Source: Arthrobacter sp. U41
GTDB lineage: Bacteria; Actinomycetota; Actinomycetes; Actinomycetales; Micrococcaceae
Length of the DNA stretch: 64,000 nt
NCBI RefSeq assembly: GCF_001750145.1
Contig: NZ_CP015732.1
Coordinates: 2,356,001 to 2,420,000, forward strand
Reading direction: 5' to 3'
The translations under genes and the position numbers were made by a program. Within the stretch, counting starts at the first letter, position 1, and each line of letters starts with the position of its first letter. Under the pieces are notes generated by a model, which saw nothing but the letters and a program-made list of their open reading frames with translations, made no database searches and had not been told where the DNA came from. Of the stretch, positions 30,605 to 38,885 are shown piece by piece.

Positions 30605-31331
30605 TCTTCGCGGCACGCGCGGCCTGGCCCTTAGCCGTCAGCAGATGGTCGCTGCCCTCGAGCGACACGAAGCTGCGCGGATGCCGTGCGGTCCGGAAGA
30701 TGGTGCTGGCGTTCTCGATCCCCACCGTGTTGTCAGTGGGGGAGTGCAGCACCAGCAACGGCTTTCCGAGCCGCCGGATGCAGTCCGTGAGGTCGGCCTT
30801 CTCCAGGTCCTCCACGAAGTGCCGGCGGATCTCCACCCGTTTGCCGCCCAGGTCCACTTCGGCGCTGCCCTCGCTGAGGATCCGGTCCAGGGCCGCGTCA
30901 AAAACGTGGGCCACATGCTTGGGCGAGAACGGGGCGCCCACGGTGGCGACGGCGTCGAGCTCCGGAATCTCCCGTGCGGCCGACAGCACCGCGGCCCCGC
31001 CAAAGGAATGACCCACCAGCAGTGACACCGGCCGGCCCGACTCACGCATGAATTCGGCCGCCTTCACGGTGTCCGCCACCTTGTGGCTGAAGGAACCCTC
31101 CGACCAGAGCCCGGCGGATTCGCCGAGGCCAAGGTTGTCGAAGCGGAGCATGCCCACCCCGTTGTCCGCCAGTGCCTTGCACACCCGGGAGGCCGAGGGG
31201 CTGTCCTTGCCCAGCGTGAAGCCGTGCGAGAACACGCCCCAGCCTTTCACCGGCCCCTCGGGGACGTCCACGATGCCGGAGAGGATTTCGCCGGTGGAAC
31301 CCGGGAAGGAGACTTTTTCGGAGCGGGACAC
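30561..31331 (-). CDS. Alpha/beta hydrolase (YghX/dienelactone-hydrolase-like)
   Basis: The 256-residue protein has the nucleophile elbow GHSFGG, an acid in HSPTDNTVG and the catalytic His in GSDHLLT, with an oxyanion region VFSHGFTLGKDS. The spacing fits a small esterase or peptidase-like alpha/beta hydrolase with almost no lid. Substrate unknown. It is the first gene after the sdhB terminator on the same strand, and is probably its own unit. Its last 44 bases overlap the convergent YihY gene. Confidence 0.87.
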   Translation of the reverse strand: MSRSEKVSFPGSTGEILSGIVDVPEGPVKGWGVFSHGFTLGKDSPSASRVCKALADNGVGMLRFDNLGLGESAGLWSEGSFSHKVADTVKAAEFMRESGRPVSLLVGHSFGGAAVLSAAREIPELDAVATVGAPFSPKHVAHVFDAALDRILSEGSAEVDLGGKRVEIRRHFVEDLEKADLTDCIRRLGKPLLVLHSPTDNTVGIENASTIFRTARHPRSFVSLEGSDHLLTAKGQAARAAKIISAWADQYLDASG

Positions 31332-31357
31332 GGGAACCCTTTCTTTGGTGCTGCCGA

Positions 31358-31401
31358 CGACGACGGCGCCCCCACCTGAAAGGTGGGAGGCGCCGTCGTC
31401 G
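31358..31401 (-). terminator. Long terminator hairpin after sdhB
   Basis: CGACGACGGCGCC pairs with GGCGCCGTCGTCG, continued by CCCACCT/AGGTGGG, giving a 20-bp stem with one bulge and a 3-base loop. It is 60 bases past the sdhB stop and ends 27 bases before the hydrolase ATG. Confidence 0.85.
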
Positions 31402-31460
31402 TGCTTCTTCTGGTTCTGACTAACCAGGTTCTGGCTCTTTAGATTCTTGCGAACCAGCCG

Positions 31461-32243
31461 CTAGATCTTGCGGGACAGGATGGCCTGCTTGACCTCGGCG
31501 ATGGCCTGCGTGACCTGGATGCCGCGGGGGCATGCTTCGGTGCAGTTGAAGGTGGTGCGGCAGCGCCACACGCCTTCCTTGTCGTTGAGGATCTCCAGGC
31601 GCATGTCGCCGGCATCATCGCGGGAATCGAAGATGAAGCGGTGCGCGTTGACGATGGCCGCGGGGCCGAAGTACTGGCCGTCGGTCCAGAACACCGGGCA
31701 GGATGAGGTGCACGCGGCGCAGAGGATGCACTTGGTGGTGTCGTCGAACCGTTCGCGGTCCTCGGCGGACTGCAGGCGTTCCTTGGTGGGCTCGTGGCCG
31801 CGGTTGATCAGGAACGGCATGACCTCGCGGAAGGACTGGAAGAACGGCTCCATGTCCACGATCAGGTCCTTCTCCACCGGGAGGCCCTTGATCGGCTCGA
31901 CCGTGATGGGCTTGGACGTGTCCAGGTCCTTCAGCAGGGTCTTGCAGGCGAGGCGGTTGCGGCCGTTGATGCGCATGGCATCGGAACCACAGACACCGTG
32001 CGCACAGGACCGGCGGAAGGAGACGCTGCCGTCGATTTCCCACTTGATCTTGTGCAGGGCGTCCAGGACGCGGTCGGTGCCGTACATGGTGACCTTGAAG
32101 TCATCCCAGGTGGACTCGTCGGAGACCTCCGGGTTGTAGCGGCGCACGCGCAGGGTCACGTCGAAGGACGGGATCTCCCCGCCGCCTCCGATGTGGGCGG
32201 GCAGTTCGATCTTGGAGGCTGGCTCAGCAAGTTCAGCGGTCAT
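31461..32243 (-). CDS. sdhB: Succinate dehydrogenase iron-sulfur subunit
   Basis: The 260-residue subunit passes electrons from the flavoprotein to quinone. Three cluster motifs are complete: SCAHGVCGSDAM with a distant Cys in RLACKTL for 2Fe-2S, CILCAACTSSCPVF for 4Fe-4S, and CRTTFNCTEACPRGI for 3Fe-4S. It starts 1 base after sdhA and is the last gene of sdhCDAB. In the membrane complex it sits on the cytosolic face with SdhA. Confidence 0.98.
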   Translation of the reverse strand: MTAELAEPASKIELPAHIGGGGEIPSFDVTLRVRRYNPEVSDESTWDDFKVTMYGTDRVLDALHKIKWEIDGSVSFRRSCAHGVCGSDAMRINGRNRLACKTLLKDLDTSKPITVEPIKGLPVEKDLIVDMEPFFQSFREVMPFLINRGHEPTKERLQSAEDRERFDDTTKCILCAACTSSCPVFWTDGQYFGPAAIVNAHRFIFDSRDDAGDMRLEILNDKEGVWRCRTTFNCTEACPRGIQVTQAIAEVKQAILSRKI

Positions 32244-32244
32244 C

Positions 32245-34053
32245 TTAGTACTTCCTCACCATCGGCTCGTAGCGCGTAAAGACCACCGGTTTGGTGGCAA
32301 GCCGGATGCCGGCTGTGGTAGCTGCGGGTCCCGCGGCCCCGTCCGCCGGAGCCAGGTCTTCCTTGTACGCCATGGAGTGCTTCATGAATTTTTCGTCGTC
32401 GCGCTCGGGGAAGTCCTCGCGGAAGTGCCCGCCGCGGGATTCCTCGCGGTGCAGGGCCGCCACGGTCATGACCTTGGCGAGTTCGAGCAGGAAGCCCAGT
32501 TCCACGGCCTCCAGCAGGTCCAGGTTGAAGCGCTTGCCCTTGTCCTGGACGCTGATGCGCTGGTACCGCTCCTCGAAGGAGGCGATGTCCGTCAGGACCT
32601 GGTTCAGCGTCTCGGCGGTGCGGAACACCTGCATGTTGGCATCCATCGTGTCCTGCAGTTCCTTGCGGATCGCAGCGACCTTCTCGGTGCCGTCCGAGGT
32701 GCGGACGTGGTCCAGCAGGTCCAGCGTGTAGGCCTCCGGGTCAACGGGGAGTTCCACGAAGTCCGCGGTCTTGGCGTACTCCGCGGCGGCGATGCCGGCG
32801 CGCTTGCCGAAGACGTTGATGTCCAGCAGCGAGTTGGTCCCCAGCCGGTTGGAACCGTGCACGGAGACACAGGCCACCTCACCGGCGGCGTAGAGGCCCG
32901 GGACGACCGTGTCGTTGTCCTGGAGCACTTCGGCGGTGATGTTGGTCGGGATGCCGCCCATGGCGTAATGCGCCGTCGGGAAGACCGGAACCGGCTCCGT
33001 GTACGGCTCGACACCGAGGTAGGTGCGGGCGAACTCGGTGATGTCCGGCAGCTTGGCGTCGATGTGCGCCGGCTCAAGGTGGGTCAGGTCCAAAAGGACG
33101 TAGTCCTTGTTCGGACCGCAGCCGCGTCCCTCACGGACTTCGTTGGCCATGGAGCGGGCCACGATGTCGCGGGGGGCGAGGTCCTTGATGGTCGGGGCGT
33201 AGCGTTCCATAAAGCGCTCACCCTCGGAGTTGCGCAGGATCGCGCCCTCGCCGCGGGCAGCCTCGGAGAGGAGGATGCCCAGGCCTGCGAGGCCTGTCGG
33301 GTGGAACTGGAAGAACTCCATGTCCTCCAGCGGGATGCCGCGGCGGAACGCGATGCCCATGCCGTCACCGGTGAGGGTGTGGGCGTTGGACGTGGTCTTG
33401 AAGACCTTGCCGGCACCGCCGGAGGCGAAGACCACGGACTTGGCCTGGAACACGTGCAGCTCGCCGGAGGCGAGGTCGTAGGACACGACGCCGGCGACGC
33501 GCTTCTGCTTGTACGGCGTGCCGTCCTCGCGGACAGCGTCTTCCTCGACGGTCAGCAGGTCCAGGACGTAGTACTCGTTGTAGAACTCGACGTTGTGCTT
33601 GACGCAGTTTTGGTACAGGGTCTGCAGGATCATGTGGCCGGTACGGTCGGCGGCGTAGCAGGCGCGGCGGACCGGAGCCTTGCCGTGGTCGCGGGTGTGG
33701 CCACCGAACCGGCGCTGGTCGATGCGGCCCTCGGGCGTGCGGTTGAACGGCAGGCCCATCTTTTCCAGGTCCAGGACGGCGTCGATCGCTTCCTTCGCCA
33801 TGACCTCGGCGGCGTCCTGGTCAACCAGGTAGTCGCCGCCCTTGATGGTGTCGAAGGTGTGCCACTCCCAGTTGTCTTCCTCGACGTTGGCCAGCGCTGC
33901 GCACATGCCGCCCTGCGCCGCGCCGGTGTGGGAGCGGGTGGGGTACAGCTTGGTCAGTACTGCTGTTCGGGCGCGCTGACCTGATTCGATCGCCGCGCGC
34001 ATCCCGGCGCCACCGGCACCGACGATGACGACGTCGTACTTATGGACCTGCAT
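32245..34053 (-). CDS. sdhA: Succinate dehydrogenase flavoprotein subunit
   Basis: The 602-residue catalytic subunit oxidises succinate to fumarate. The FAD-binding VVIVGAGGAGMRAAIES, the TRSHTGAAQGGM segment with the covalent flavin His, and FHPTGLAGLGIL, APRDIVAR and HGSNRLGTNSLLD are all intact. I chose ATG 34053, which begins MQVHKYD, the usual start; an upstream in-frame codon at 34074 adds seven atypical residues. It is preceded by a 127-base gap holding a hairpin, while sdhB follows at once. Confidence 0.98.
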   Translation of the reverse strand: MQVHKYDVVIVGAGGAGMRAAIESGQRARTAVLTKLYPTRSHTGAAQGGMCAALANVEEDNWEWHTFDTIKGGDYLVDQDAAEVMAKEAIDAVLDLEKMGLPFNRTPEGRIDQRRFGGHTRDHGKAPVRRACYAADRTGHMILQTLYQNCVKHNVEFYNEYYVLDLLTVEEDAVREDGTPYKQKRVAGVVSYDLASGELHVFQAKSVVFASGGAGKVFKTTSNAHTLTGDGMGIAFRRGIPLEDMEFFQFHPTGLAGLGILLSEAARGEGAILRNSEGERFMERYAPTIKDLAPRDIVARSMANEVREGRGCGPNKDYVLLDLTHLEPAHIDAKLPDITEFARTYLGVEPYTEPVPVFPTAHYAMGGIPTNITAEVLQDNDTVVPGLYAAGEVACVSVHGSNRLGTNSLLDINVFGKRAGIAAAEYAKTADFVELPVDPEAYTLDLLDHVRTSDGTEKVAAIRKELQDTMDANMQVFRTAETLNQVLTDIASFEERYQRISVQDKGKRFNLDLLEAVELGFLLELAKVMTVAALHREESRGGHFREDFPERDDEKFMKHSMAYKEDLAPADGAAGPAATTAGIRLATKPVVFTRYEPMVRKY

Positions 34054-34126
34054 ACCAGACGCTCTTTCTCTCAAAATTCGCTAACAACACCGGCCGGCGG
34101 AGCCAGCCCGGTGAAACCTCGTGGAA

Positions 34127-34157
34127 ATCCCTTGCCCGCACCGGGCAGGCAAGGGAT
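34127..34157 (-). terminator. Hairpin between sdhD and sdhA
   Basis: ATCCCTTGCC and GGCAAGGGAT form a 10-bp stem, with CCCG/CGGG pairing inside. It lies in the only sizeable gap of the sdh operon, 24 bases past the sdhD stop. It may be a partial terminator or a processing/stability element that sets subunit ratios. Confidence 0.5.
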
Positions 34158-34180
34158 CGGTTGCCGCTGGGGCTGCGCCG

Positions 34181-34666
34181 CTACGGCGCGGGGCAGAACC
34201 CGCCGGGAAGCTGGACACCATTGACCACGGGGCACGGGTCAAAGGTGAAGATGACCAGGGTGCCCAGGATGATGATGACGGTGGTGGCCGCGTAGAGCAC
34301 GACCTTCAGCCACAGACGCGTCGCGTCCTTCTCGGCGTAGTCGTTGATGATGGTGCGCACCCCGTTGGTGCCGTGCAGCATGGCAAGCCACAGCATGGCC
34401 AGGTCCCAGATCTGCCAGAACGGGTCGGCCCACTTGCCGGCCACGAAGCCGAAGTCGATCGCTTGGATGCCCTCGCCGACCAGCAGGTTCACGGTGAGGT
34501 GTCCGAAGATCAGAACGACCAGGACGACGCCGGAAAGCCGCATGAAAAGCCACGCCAGCATTTCGAAGTTGCCCTTGGAACTGCCGTTGCGGCGGTACTG
34601 CGGTGCAATCCGGTTGCTGCCGACCTTGGCAGCACTGCGCGGGCTCTGAATTTCAGTTGCACTCAT
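34181..34666 (-). CDS. sdhD: Succinate dehydrogenase membrane anchor subunit
   Basis: A 161-residue protein with three transmembrane helices (MLAWLFMRLSGVVLVVLIFG, WDLAMLWLAMLHGTNGVRTI, VVLYAATTVIIILGTLVIF). His residues in FGHLTVNLL and LHGTNGVR fit heme or quinone sites. With SdhC it anchors the catalytic dimer and binds quinone. The ATG beginning MSATEIQSP is chosen: it lies 2 bases after the sdhC stop. The periplasmic C-terminus contains two Cys. Confidence 0.92.
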   Translation of the reverse strand: MSATEIQSPRSAAKVGSNRIAPQYRRNGSSKGNFEMLAWLFMRLSGVVLVVLIFGHLTVNLLVGEGIQAIDFGFVAGKWADPFWQIWDLAMLWLAMLHGTNGVRTIINDYAEKDATRLWLKVVLYAATTVIIILGTLVIFTFDPCPVVNGVQLPGGFCPAP

Positions 34667-34668
34667 GG

Positions 34669-35049
34669 CTAGTGACCTCCAAGGGCGAGGGAAAGGTGGC
34701 GGATGGAGAAGCCCACCATGACGACCGCCCAGAGAATGAGCACCGTCCACAGCATCTGGCGCTGGTACTTCGCGCCCTTCTTCCAGAAGTCGACGGCGAT
34801 GATCCGCAGGCCGTTGAAGGCATGGAACACGATCGCTGCGACAAGGCCCGTTTCACCCAGGGCCATCAGGGGGTTCTTGTAGGCACCAATCACGGCGGTG
34901 TAGGCCTCGGGGGACACACGCACCAATGAGGTGTCCAGCACATGGACCAACAAGAAGAAAAAGATCACTACACCGGTAATGCGATGTCCAACCCAGGACC
35001 ACATGCCTTCACGGCCGCGGTACAAGGTGCCAGCTGGTTTTGTCGGCAC
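34669..35049 (-). CDS. sdhC: Succinate dehydrogenase cytochrome b subunit
   Basis: The 126-residue anchor has three helices and the SdhC motifs GREGMWSWVGHRITGV, FLLVHVLDTSLV and FHAFNGLRII, the His residues matching heme and quinone sites. GTG 35049 is the start: GGGAGG lies 9 bases upstream and the protein begins VPTKPAGTLYRG, as in actinobacterial SdhC. It is the first gene of the operon, downstream of a good promoter. Confidence 0.94.
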   Translation of the reverse strand: MPTKPAGTLYRGREGMWSWVGHRITGVVIFFFLLVHVLDTSLVRVSPEAYTAVIGAYKNPLMALGETGLVAAIVFHAFNGLRIIAVDFWKKGAKYQRQMLWTVLILWAVVMVGFSIRHLSLALGGH

Positions 35050-35132
35050 TGAATAAACCTCCCTGCAACACAGCGGCGCTGGCATGGGATCCACGCGGGG
35101 GGAACGCCTGCTGCGAGAGCACTCGTAAGCTC

Positions 35133-35168
35133 AAGCCTAAATCTAGGCTTCGCTGTCAGCTTATTCAA
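35133..35168 (-). promoter_or_regulatory. sdhCDAB promoter with a dyad over the -10 box
   Basis: On the minus strand TTGAAT (35163-35168), a 17-base spacer and TAGATT (35140-35145) make a strong sigma-70-type promoter about 90 bases before sdhC. AAGCCTA-AATC-TAGGCTT (35133-35150) is a perfect 7-bp inverted repeat covering the -10, a likely operator. The regulator is not known from this window. Confidence 0.7.
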
Positions 35169-35339
35169 TTCAGCCACCCGTTGGTGACGGCGCCCGGCGT
35201 GGTTTTCGTCCGGTTTTGAGACGAACGCCACATTCCGTTGCCCGACGGGAACGCTCCGGTTGCTCCCGGACTGCGGCAGCCGGGCGCCGCACTGTGTCGT
35301 GTCCGACACCGGATCAGGGACGGCCGCACGACGTTCGGC

Positions 35340-35345
35340 TAAAGT
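35340..35345 (+). promoter_or_regulatory. -10 box for leaderless manC transcript
   Basis: TAAAGT ends 7 bases before the ATG at 35353, which places the likely transcript start on or next to the start codon. There is no Shine-Dalgarno sequence. The region 35169-35339, between the divergent sdh and manC promoters, holds nothing else I can name. Confidence 0.55.
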
Positions 35346-35352
35346 GGCGGTG

Positions 35353-36498
35353 ATGAATACAGACAAAGCGACAAACCAGGACTCACCACAGGGCTCGGCC
35401 CTGGACCGATTTATTGCGGTGATTCCGGCAGGCGGGGTGGGGACCCGTCTCTGGCCTCTGTCGCGGGCTGCAGCCCCCAAGTTCCTGCACGACCTCACCG
35501 GATCGGGCAGTACCCTGCTCAGGTCCACCTACGACCGGCTTGAGCCGCTCGCCGGTAAGCATATGCTCGTGGTCACCGGAAGGGCGCACCGCGACGCGGT
35601 CTGCCGCCAGCTTCCCGAGATTGACGAGGCGGACCTGGTGCTGGAGAGCGAGCCCAAGGACTCCGGCGCCGCCATCGGCCTGGCCGCGGCGATCCTGCAC
35701 GAGCGGGACCCGGACACCATCATGGGATCCTTCGCGGCGGACCAGGTCATCAGCCCCGACGGGCTCTTCCACGAGGCCGTCAGGGAGGCCATCCACGCGG
35801 CCGCCGCCGGCAAGATTGTCACCATCGGGATCAAGCCCACGCACCCCTCCACCGGCTTCGGCTACATCCGGGCCGGGAAGAACCTCGGTGTGGCCGGGGC
35901 CCCCAGCGCCCAGGCAGTCGTCGAGTTCGTGGAGAAACCCAGCGAAGAGGTCGCCCAGGAATATCTCGACAGCGGAGAATACGTCTGGAACGCCGGCATG
36001 TTCGTGGCTCCCGTCTCGCTGATGCTCAAGCACCTCGAAGCCAACCAGCCCGAGCTTTTCGCCGGAGTGCAGGAAATCGCCCAGGCCTGGGACACCCCGC
36101 AGCGCGATGAGGTCCAGGCGCGCATCTGGCCCACCCTGCCCAAGATCGCGATTGACTACGCCGTGGCCGAACCCGCAGCCGCCGCGGGCGACGTCGCCGT
36201 CGTCCCCGGTACCTTCCGCTGGGACGACGTCGGGGACTTCGCCTCGGTGGGCCGGCTCAACAGCGCCAAAGAGGTCAAGGACGTCACCGTGATCGGGGAG
36301 GGCGCCCGCGTCTTCACCGAGGACGCGAGCGGCGTCGTGGTCTCCGATACCAAGCGGGTGATCGCGCTGATCGGCATCAAGGACGTCGTTGTGGTGGATA
36401 CCCCCGATGCCCTGCTGGTGATGCACAAGGAACACTCCCAGCGCGTGAAGCAGGCCGTGGATGCCCTCAAGGCCAGCGGCGACACGGACGTCCTCTAG
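35353..36498 (+). CDS. manC: Mannose-1-phosphate guanylyltransferase
   Basis: It makes GDP-mannose from GTP and mannose-1-phosphate for glycolipid, glycan or mannosylation pathways. The 381-residue protein has the nucleotidyltransferase signature AVIPAGGVGTRLWPLSRAAAPKFL, EKP in VVEFVEKPSEE, and the late FRWDDVGDFASVGRL. It lacks the C-terminal isomerase domain of bifunctional enzymes. The ATG is preceded by an in-frame GTG; neither has a ribosome site, in line with leaderless translation. Confidence 0.92.
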   Translation: MNTDKATNQDSPQGSALDRFIAVIPAGGVGTRLWPLSRAAAPKFLHDLTGSGSTLLRSTYDRLEPLAGKHMLVVTGRAHRDAVCRQLPEIDEADLVLESEPKDSGAAIGLAAAILHERDPDTIMGSFAADQVISPDGLFHEAVREAIHAAAAGKIVTIGIKPTHPSTGFGYIRAGKNLGVAGAPSAQAVVEFVEKPSEEVAQEYLDSGEYVWNAGMFVAPVSLMLKHLEANQPELFAGVQEIAQAWDTPQRDEVQARIWPTLPKIAIDYAVAEPAAAAGDVAVVPGTFRWDDVGDFASVGRLNSAKEVKDVTVIGEGARVFTEDASGVVVSDTKRVIALIGIKDVVVVDTPDALLVMHKEHSQRVKQAVDALKASGDTDVL

Positions 36499-36656
36499 TC
36501 CCGGGCCGGCTTCCGGCGGCGTACGGTCCTGCCGCGGCCCGTCCGGGCGGGGGTCCTGCTGCCGCGGGCGTCCCACCGGCCCGTCCGCAGGCGGGCGCAA
36601 CTGTTTGCCGAACCGTAACGCGCCGTACCGGATGCCGCTATTCTTTGTGCGCTCGC

Positions 36657-36662
36657 TAGAGT
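36657..36662 (+). promoter_or_regulatory. -10 box for leaderless amidohydrolase transcript
   Basis: TAGAGT is followed after 6 bases by the GTG start at 36669, with no Shine-Dalgarno sequence. Confidence 0.5.
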
Positions 36663-36668
36663 TATGCC

Positions 36669-37868
36669 GTGCGCAACTACTCAACTGAAGCTCAGCCCAC
36701 CACCCTGGTGCGGCCGTGGCTCGAGCCTCTGCTCCCGGAACTGATCGCCTTCCGCCGGGACCTGCACGCGCACCCGGAGCTCTCCTTCAAGGAGTTCCGC
36801 ACCACGGACAAGCTCGTGCAGCGCCTCGAGGAGGCCGGACTCAAGCCCCGGCGCCTCGAAGGCACAGGCCTGACGGTGGACATCGGAGACGGTCCGATCG
36901 CCACCGCCCTGCGCGGGGACATTGACGCCCTGCCCATCATCGAAGAAACGGGTCTCCCGTTCGCCTCGAAGAACCACGGTGTCACCCACGCCTGCGGCCA
37001 CGATGTGCACACCGCCACCATGCTCGGCGCGGCCCTGGTCCTGCAGCGGATGCACGAGGAGTCGCCCCTGCGCGGCTCCGTGCGGATCATCTTCCAGCCC
37101 GCCGAGGAAACCATGCCCGGCGGCGCCCAGAGCTGCATCGAACAGGGCGTCCTCGAGGGTGTTCCCCGGATCCTGGCCCTGCACTGCGACCCCCGGATCG
37201 AAGTGGGCAGGATCGGCACCCGGATCGGCGCCATCACCTCCGCCTCGGACACCATCAAGATCGAACTGACCGGCCGCGGCGGCCACACGTCACGCCCGCA
37301 CCTGACCGAAGAGCTCATCTTCGCGCTGGCGCAGATCGCCATCAACGTTCCGGCCGTGCTCTCCCGCCGCGTCGACGTCCGCAGCGGCGTCTCCGTGGTC
37401 TGGGGCCACATCTCCGCCGGTTCCGCCCCCAACGCGATCCCGGCCAGCGGCTACATGGCGGGCACCATGCGCTGCCTGGACCGCGACGCCTGGCACGACG
37501 CCGGGGAAATCCTCGACGAGGTCGTGCAGCAGATCGCGGCACCGTACGGCGTCGATGTGCACCTGGAGCACACCCGCGGCGTGCCTCCCGTGGTGAACTC
37601 CGAACACGAAACCGCCCTGATCGAGGCCGCGGCCCGCGCCGAGCTCGGTGAAGGCGCCGTGGTCCTGACCCCGCAGTCCATGGGCGGCGAAGACTTCGCC
37701 TGGTTCCTCGCGGACCTCCCGGGCGCCATGATGCGCCTCGGCACCAAGACCCCCGGCGGCGAGGAGTACGACCTGCACCGCGGCGACTACATCGTGGACG
37801 AACGCGCCCTGGGTCTGGGCATCCAGGTCCTCACCGCGGCCGCCCTGCGCACCCTCCGCGACCTCTAG
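36669..37868 (+). CDS. M20 family amidohydrolase
   Basis: The 399-residue metallo-amidohydrolase (hippurate/N-acyl-amino-acid hydrolase group) cleaves an N-acyl or similar amide bond. The di-metal ligands are visible: THACGHDVHTATML, the Glu pair in FQPAEETMPGG, the later LALHCDPR, and SMGGEDFAWF near the C-terminus. RDLHAHPELSFKEF at the N-terminus and the dimerisation domain RGGHTSRPHLTEE are typical. Substrate cannot be fixed; aminobenzoyl-glutamate, hippurate or indole-acyl amino acids are options. It starts with GTG and stands alone. Confidence 0.92.
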   Translation: MRNYSTEAQPTTLVRPWLEPLLPELIAFRRDLHAHPELSFKEFRTTDKLVQRLEEAGLKPRRLEGTGLTVDIGDGPIATALRGDIDALPIIEETGLPFASKNHGVTHACGHDVHTATMLGAALVLQRMHEESPLRGSVRIIFQPAEETMPGGAQSCIEQGVLEGVPRILALHCDPRIEVGRIGTRIGAITSASDTIKIELTGRGGHTSRPHLTEELIFALAQIAINVPAVLSRRVDVRSGVSVVWGHISAGSAPNAIPASGYMAGTMRCLDRDAWHDAGEILDEVVQQIAAPYGVDVHLEHTRGVPPVVNSEHETALIEAAARAELGEGAVVLTPQSMGGEDFAWFLADLPGAMMRLGTKTPGGEEYDLHRGDYIVDERALGLGIQVLTAAALRTLRDL

Positions 37869-37912
37869 GCCACCGCCCACCAATCGCGACCTTCCGCCCC
37901 CCGCCAACTAAG

Positions 37913-37938
37913 TTGTGCACAATTCAATTGTGTACTAT
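37913..37938 (+). promoter_or_regulatory. OhrR-type operator and promoter
   Basis: TTGTGCACAA (37913-37922) is a perfect palindrome that overlaps CACAATT-C-AATTGTG (37918-37932), a perfect 7-bp inverted repeat. AT-rich ACAATT/AATTGT dyads are the known OhrR operator type. TACTAT (37933-37938) directly downstream is a -10 candidate, so a bound OhrR would block its own promoter. Confidence 0.8.
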
Positions 37939-37947
37939 CGTATTTCC

Positions 37948-38382
37948 ATGACCAATGCTCCCCGCCTGAACCGGCAGCTGTGCTTCGCGATGTACTCCGC
38001 GTCCCGGGCAGCCACGGCGGCGTACCGGCCGATGCTCGACGAGCTTGGCCTGACCTACCCGCAGTACCTCGTCATGCTGGTGCTCTGGGAAGAGGAACCG
38101 CGCAGCGTCCGCGAACTGGGGGAGGAACTGGGCCTCGACTCCGGCACGCTCTCCCCGCTGCTCAAGCGGCTCGAAGCCCTGGGCCTGGTGGAACGGCGGC
38201 GGTCGGCCGAGGACGAACGCCGGGTTGAGGTCTTCCTCACCGACGCCGGCACCGCGCTCAGCGCCCGGGCCACCGGCATCCCGCAGCGGCTCGCGGACGC
38301 CGCCGGACTCCCGCCCGCTGAACTTGACCAGCTCCGCGAGACCCTGGACAGGCTGACCGCCGCGCTGCACGGCTCCCACTGA
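37948..38382 (+). CDS. ohrR: OhrR-like MarR family organic-peroxide sensor
   Basis: The 144-residue winged-helix repressor has the OhrR N-terminal segment RQLCFAMYSASRAATAAYRP with the single reactive Cys (residue ~11), and the MarR core LVMLVLWEEEPRSVRELGEE and LDSGTLSPLLKRLEALGLVERRR. Organic hydroperoxides oxidise the Cys and release DNA. Other Cys are absent, so it may be of the 1-Cys type. The start ATG 37948 lies 9 bases after the -10. ohr follows by 71 bases. Confidence 0.93.
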   Translation: MTNAPRLNRQLCFAMYSASRAATAAYRPMLDELGLTYPQYLVMLVLWEEEPRSVRELGEELGLDSGTLSPLLKRLEALGLVERRRSAEDERRVEVFLTDAGTALSARATGIPQRLADAAGLPPAELDQLRETLDRLTAALHGSH

Positions 38383-38453
38383 GCTGCGCGGCGCCCGCTG
38401 ACACCAACTGACCTGCACTGACTTCCACGCAAACGCAACAGATCGGATCCCCC

Positions 38454-38885
38454 ATGAAGTCGCTTTACACTGCCGAGGCGCTGGCCTCGGGCGAAGGCCG
38501 CGACGGCACCGCGGTCACCAAGGACGGCAAGCTCAGTGTGAACCTGGCCAGCCCGGTGGAGCTCGGCGGCAACGGCGAAGGCACCAACCCCGAGCAGCTT
38601 TTCGCGGCCGGGTACGCGGCCTGCTTCCACTCGGCCCTGCGGCTGGTCGGCCGCCAGACGAAGGCGGACCTGACGGATTCCGCCGTCGCCGCCAAAATCC
38701 ACCTGGGCGCCCTCGCCGACGGACCGGGCTACGGCATCGCCGCGGAACTTGAGATCGCGCTGCCTTCCGTCGACCGAAAAACTGCCGAGGACCTCGTGGC
38801 CAGGGCGCACGAAGTCTGCCCCTACTCCAACGCCACCCGCGGCAACATCACCGTCGACATCAAGATCCTGGAGGTCGCCGCATGA
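38454..38885 (+). CDS. ohr: Organic hydroperoxide resistance protein
   Basis: The 143-residue thiol peroxidase reduces organic and lipid hydroperoxides, using lipoylated proteins as reductant in known members. Both catalytic Cys are present (GYAACFHSAL and HEVCPYSNATRGN), with Arg in the ALRLVGRQ region. The start MKSLYTAEA is canonical. It sits between its probable repressor and an oxidoreductase whose ATG overlaps the stop by 4 bases. Confidence 0.96.
   Translation: MKSLYTAEALASGEGRDGTAVTKDGKLSVNLASPVELGGNGEGTNPEQLFAAGYAACFHSALRLVGRQTKADLTDSAVAAKIHLGALADGPGYGIAAELEIALPSVDRKTAEDLVARAHEVCPYSNATRGNITVDIKILEVAA

Noticed and set aside
34074..34750. Longer starts for sdhA (34074) and sdhD (34750)
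   Set aside because: The added residues do not match the families and would overlap the upstream regions without ribosome sites; MQVHKYD and MSATEI are the normal beginnings.
36499..36656. GC-rich repeats with GGTCCTGC and GCCCGTCC between manC and the M20 gene as a regulatory array
   Set aside because: The copies are short and imperfect and could arise from base composition; no clear symmetry or spacing.
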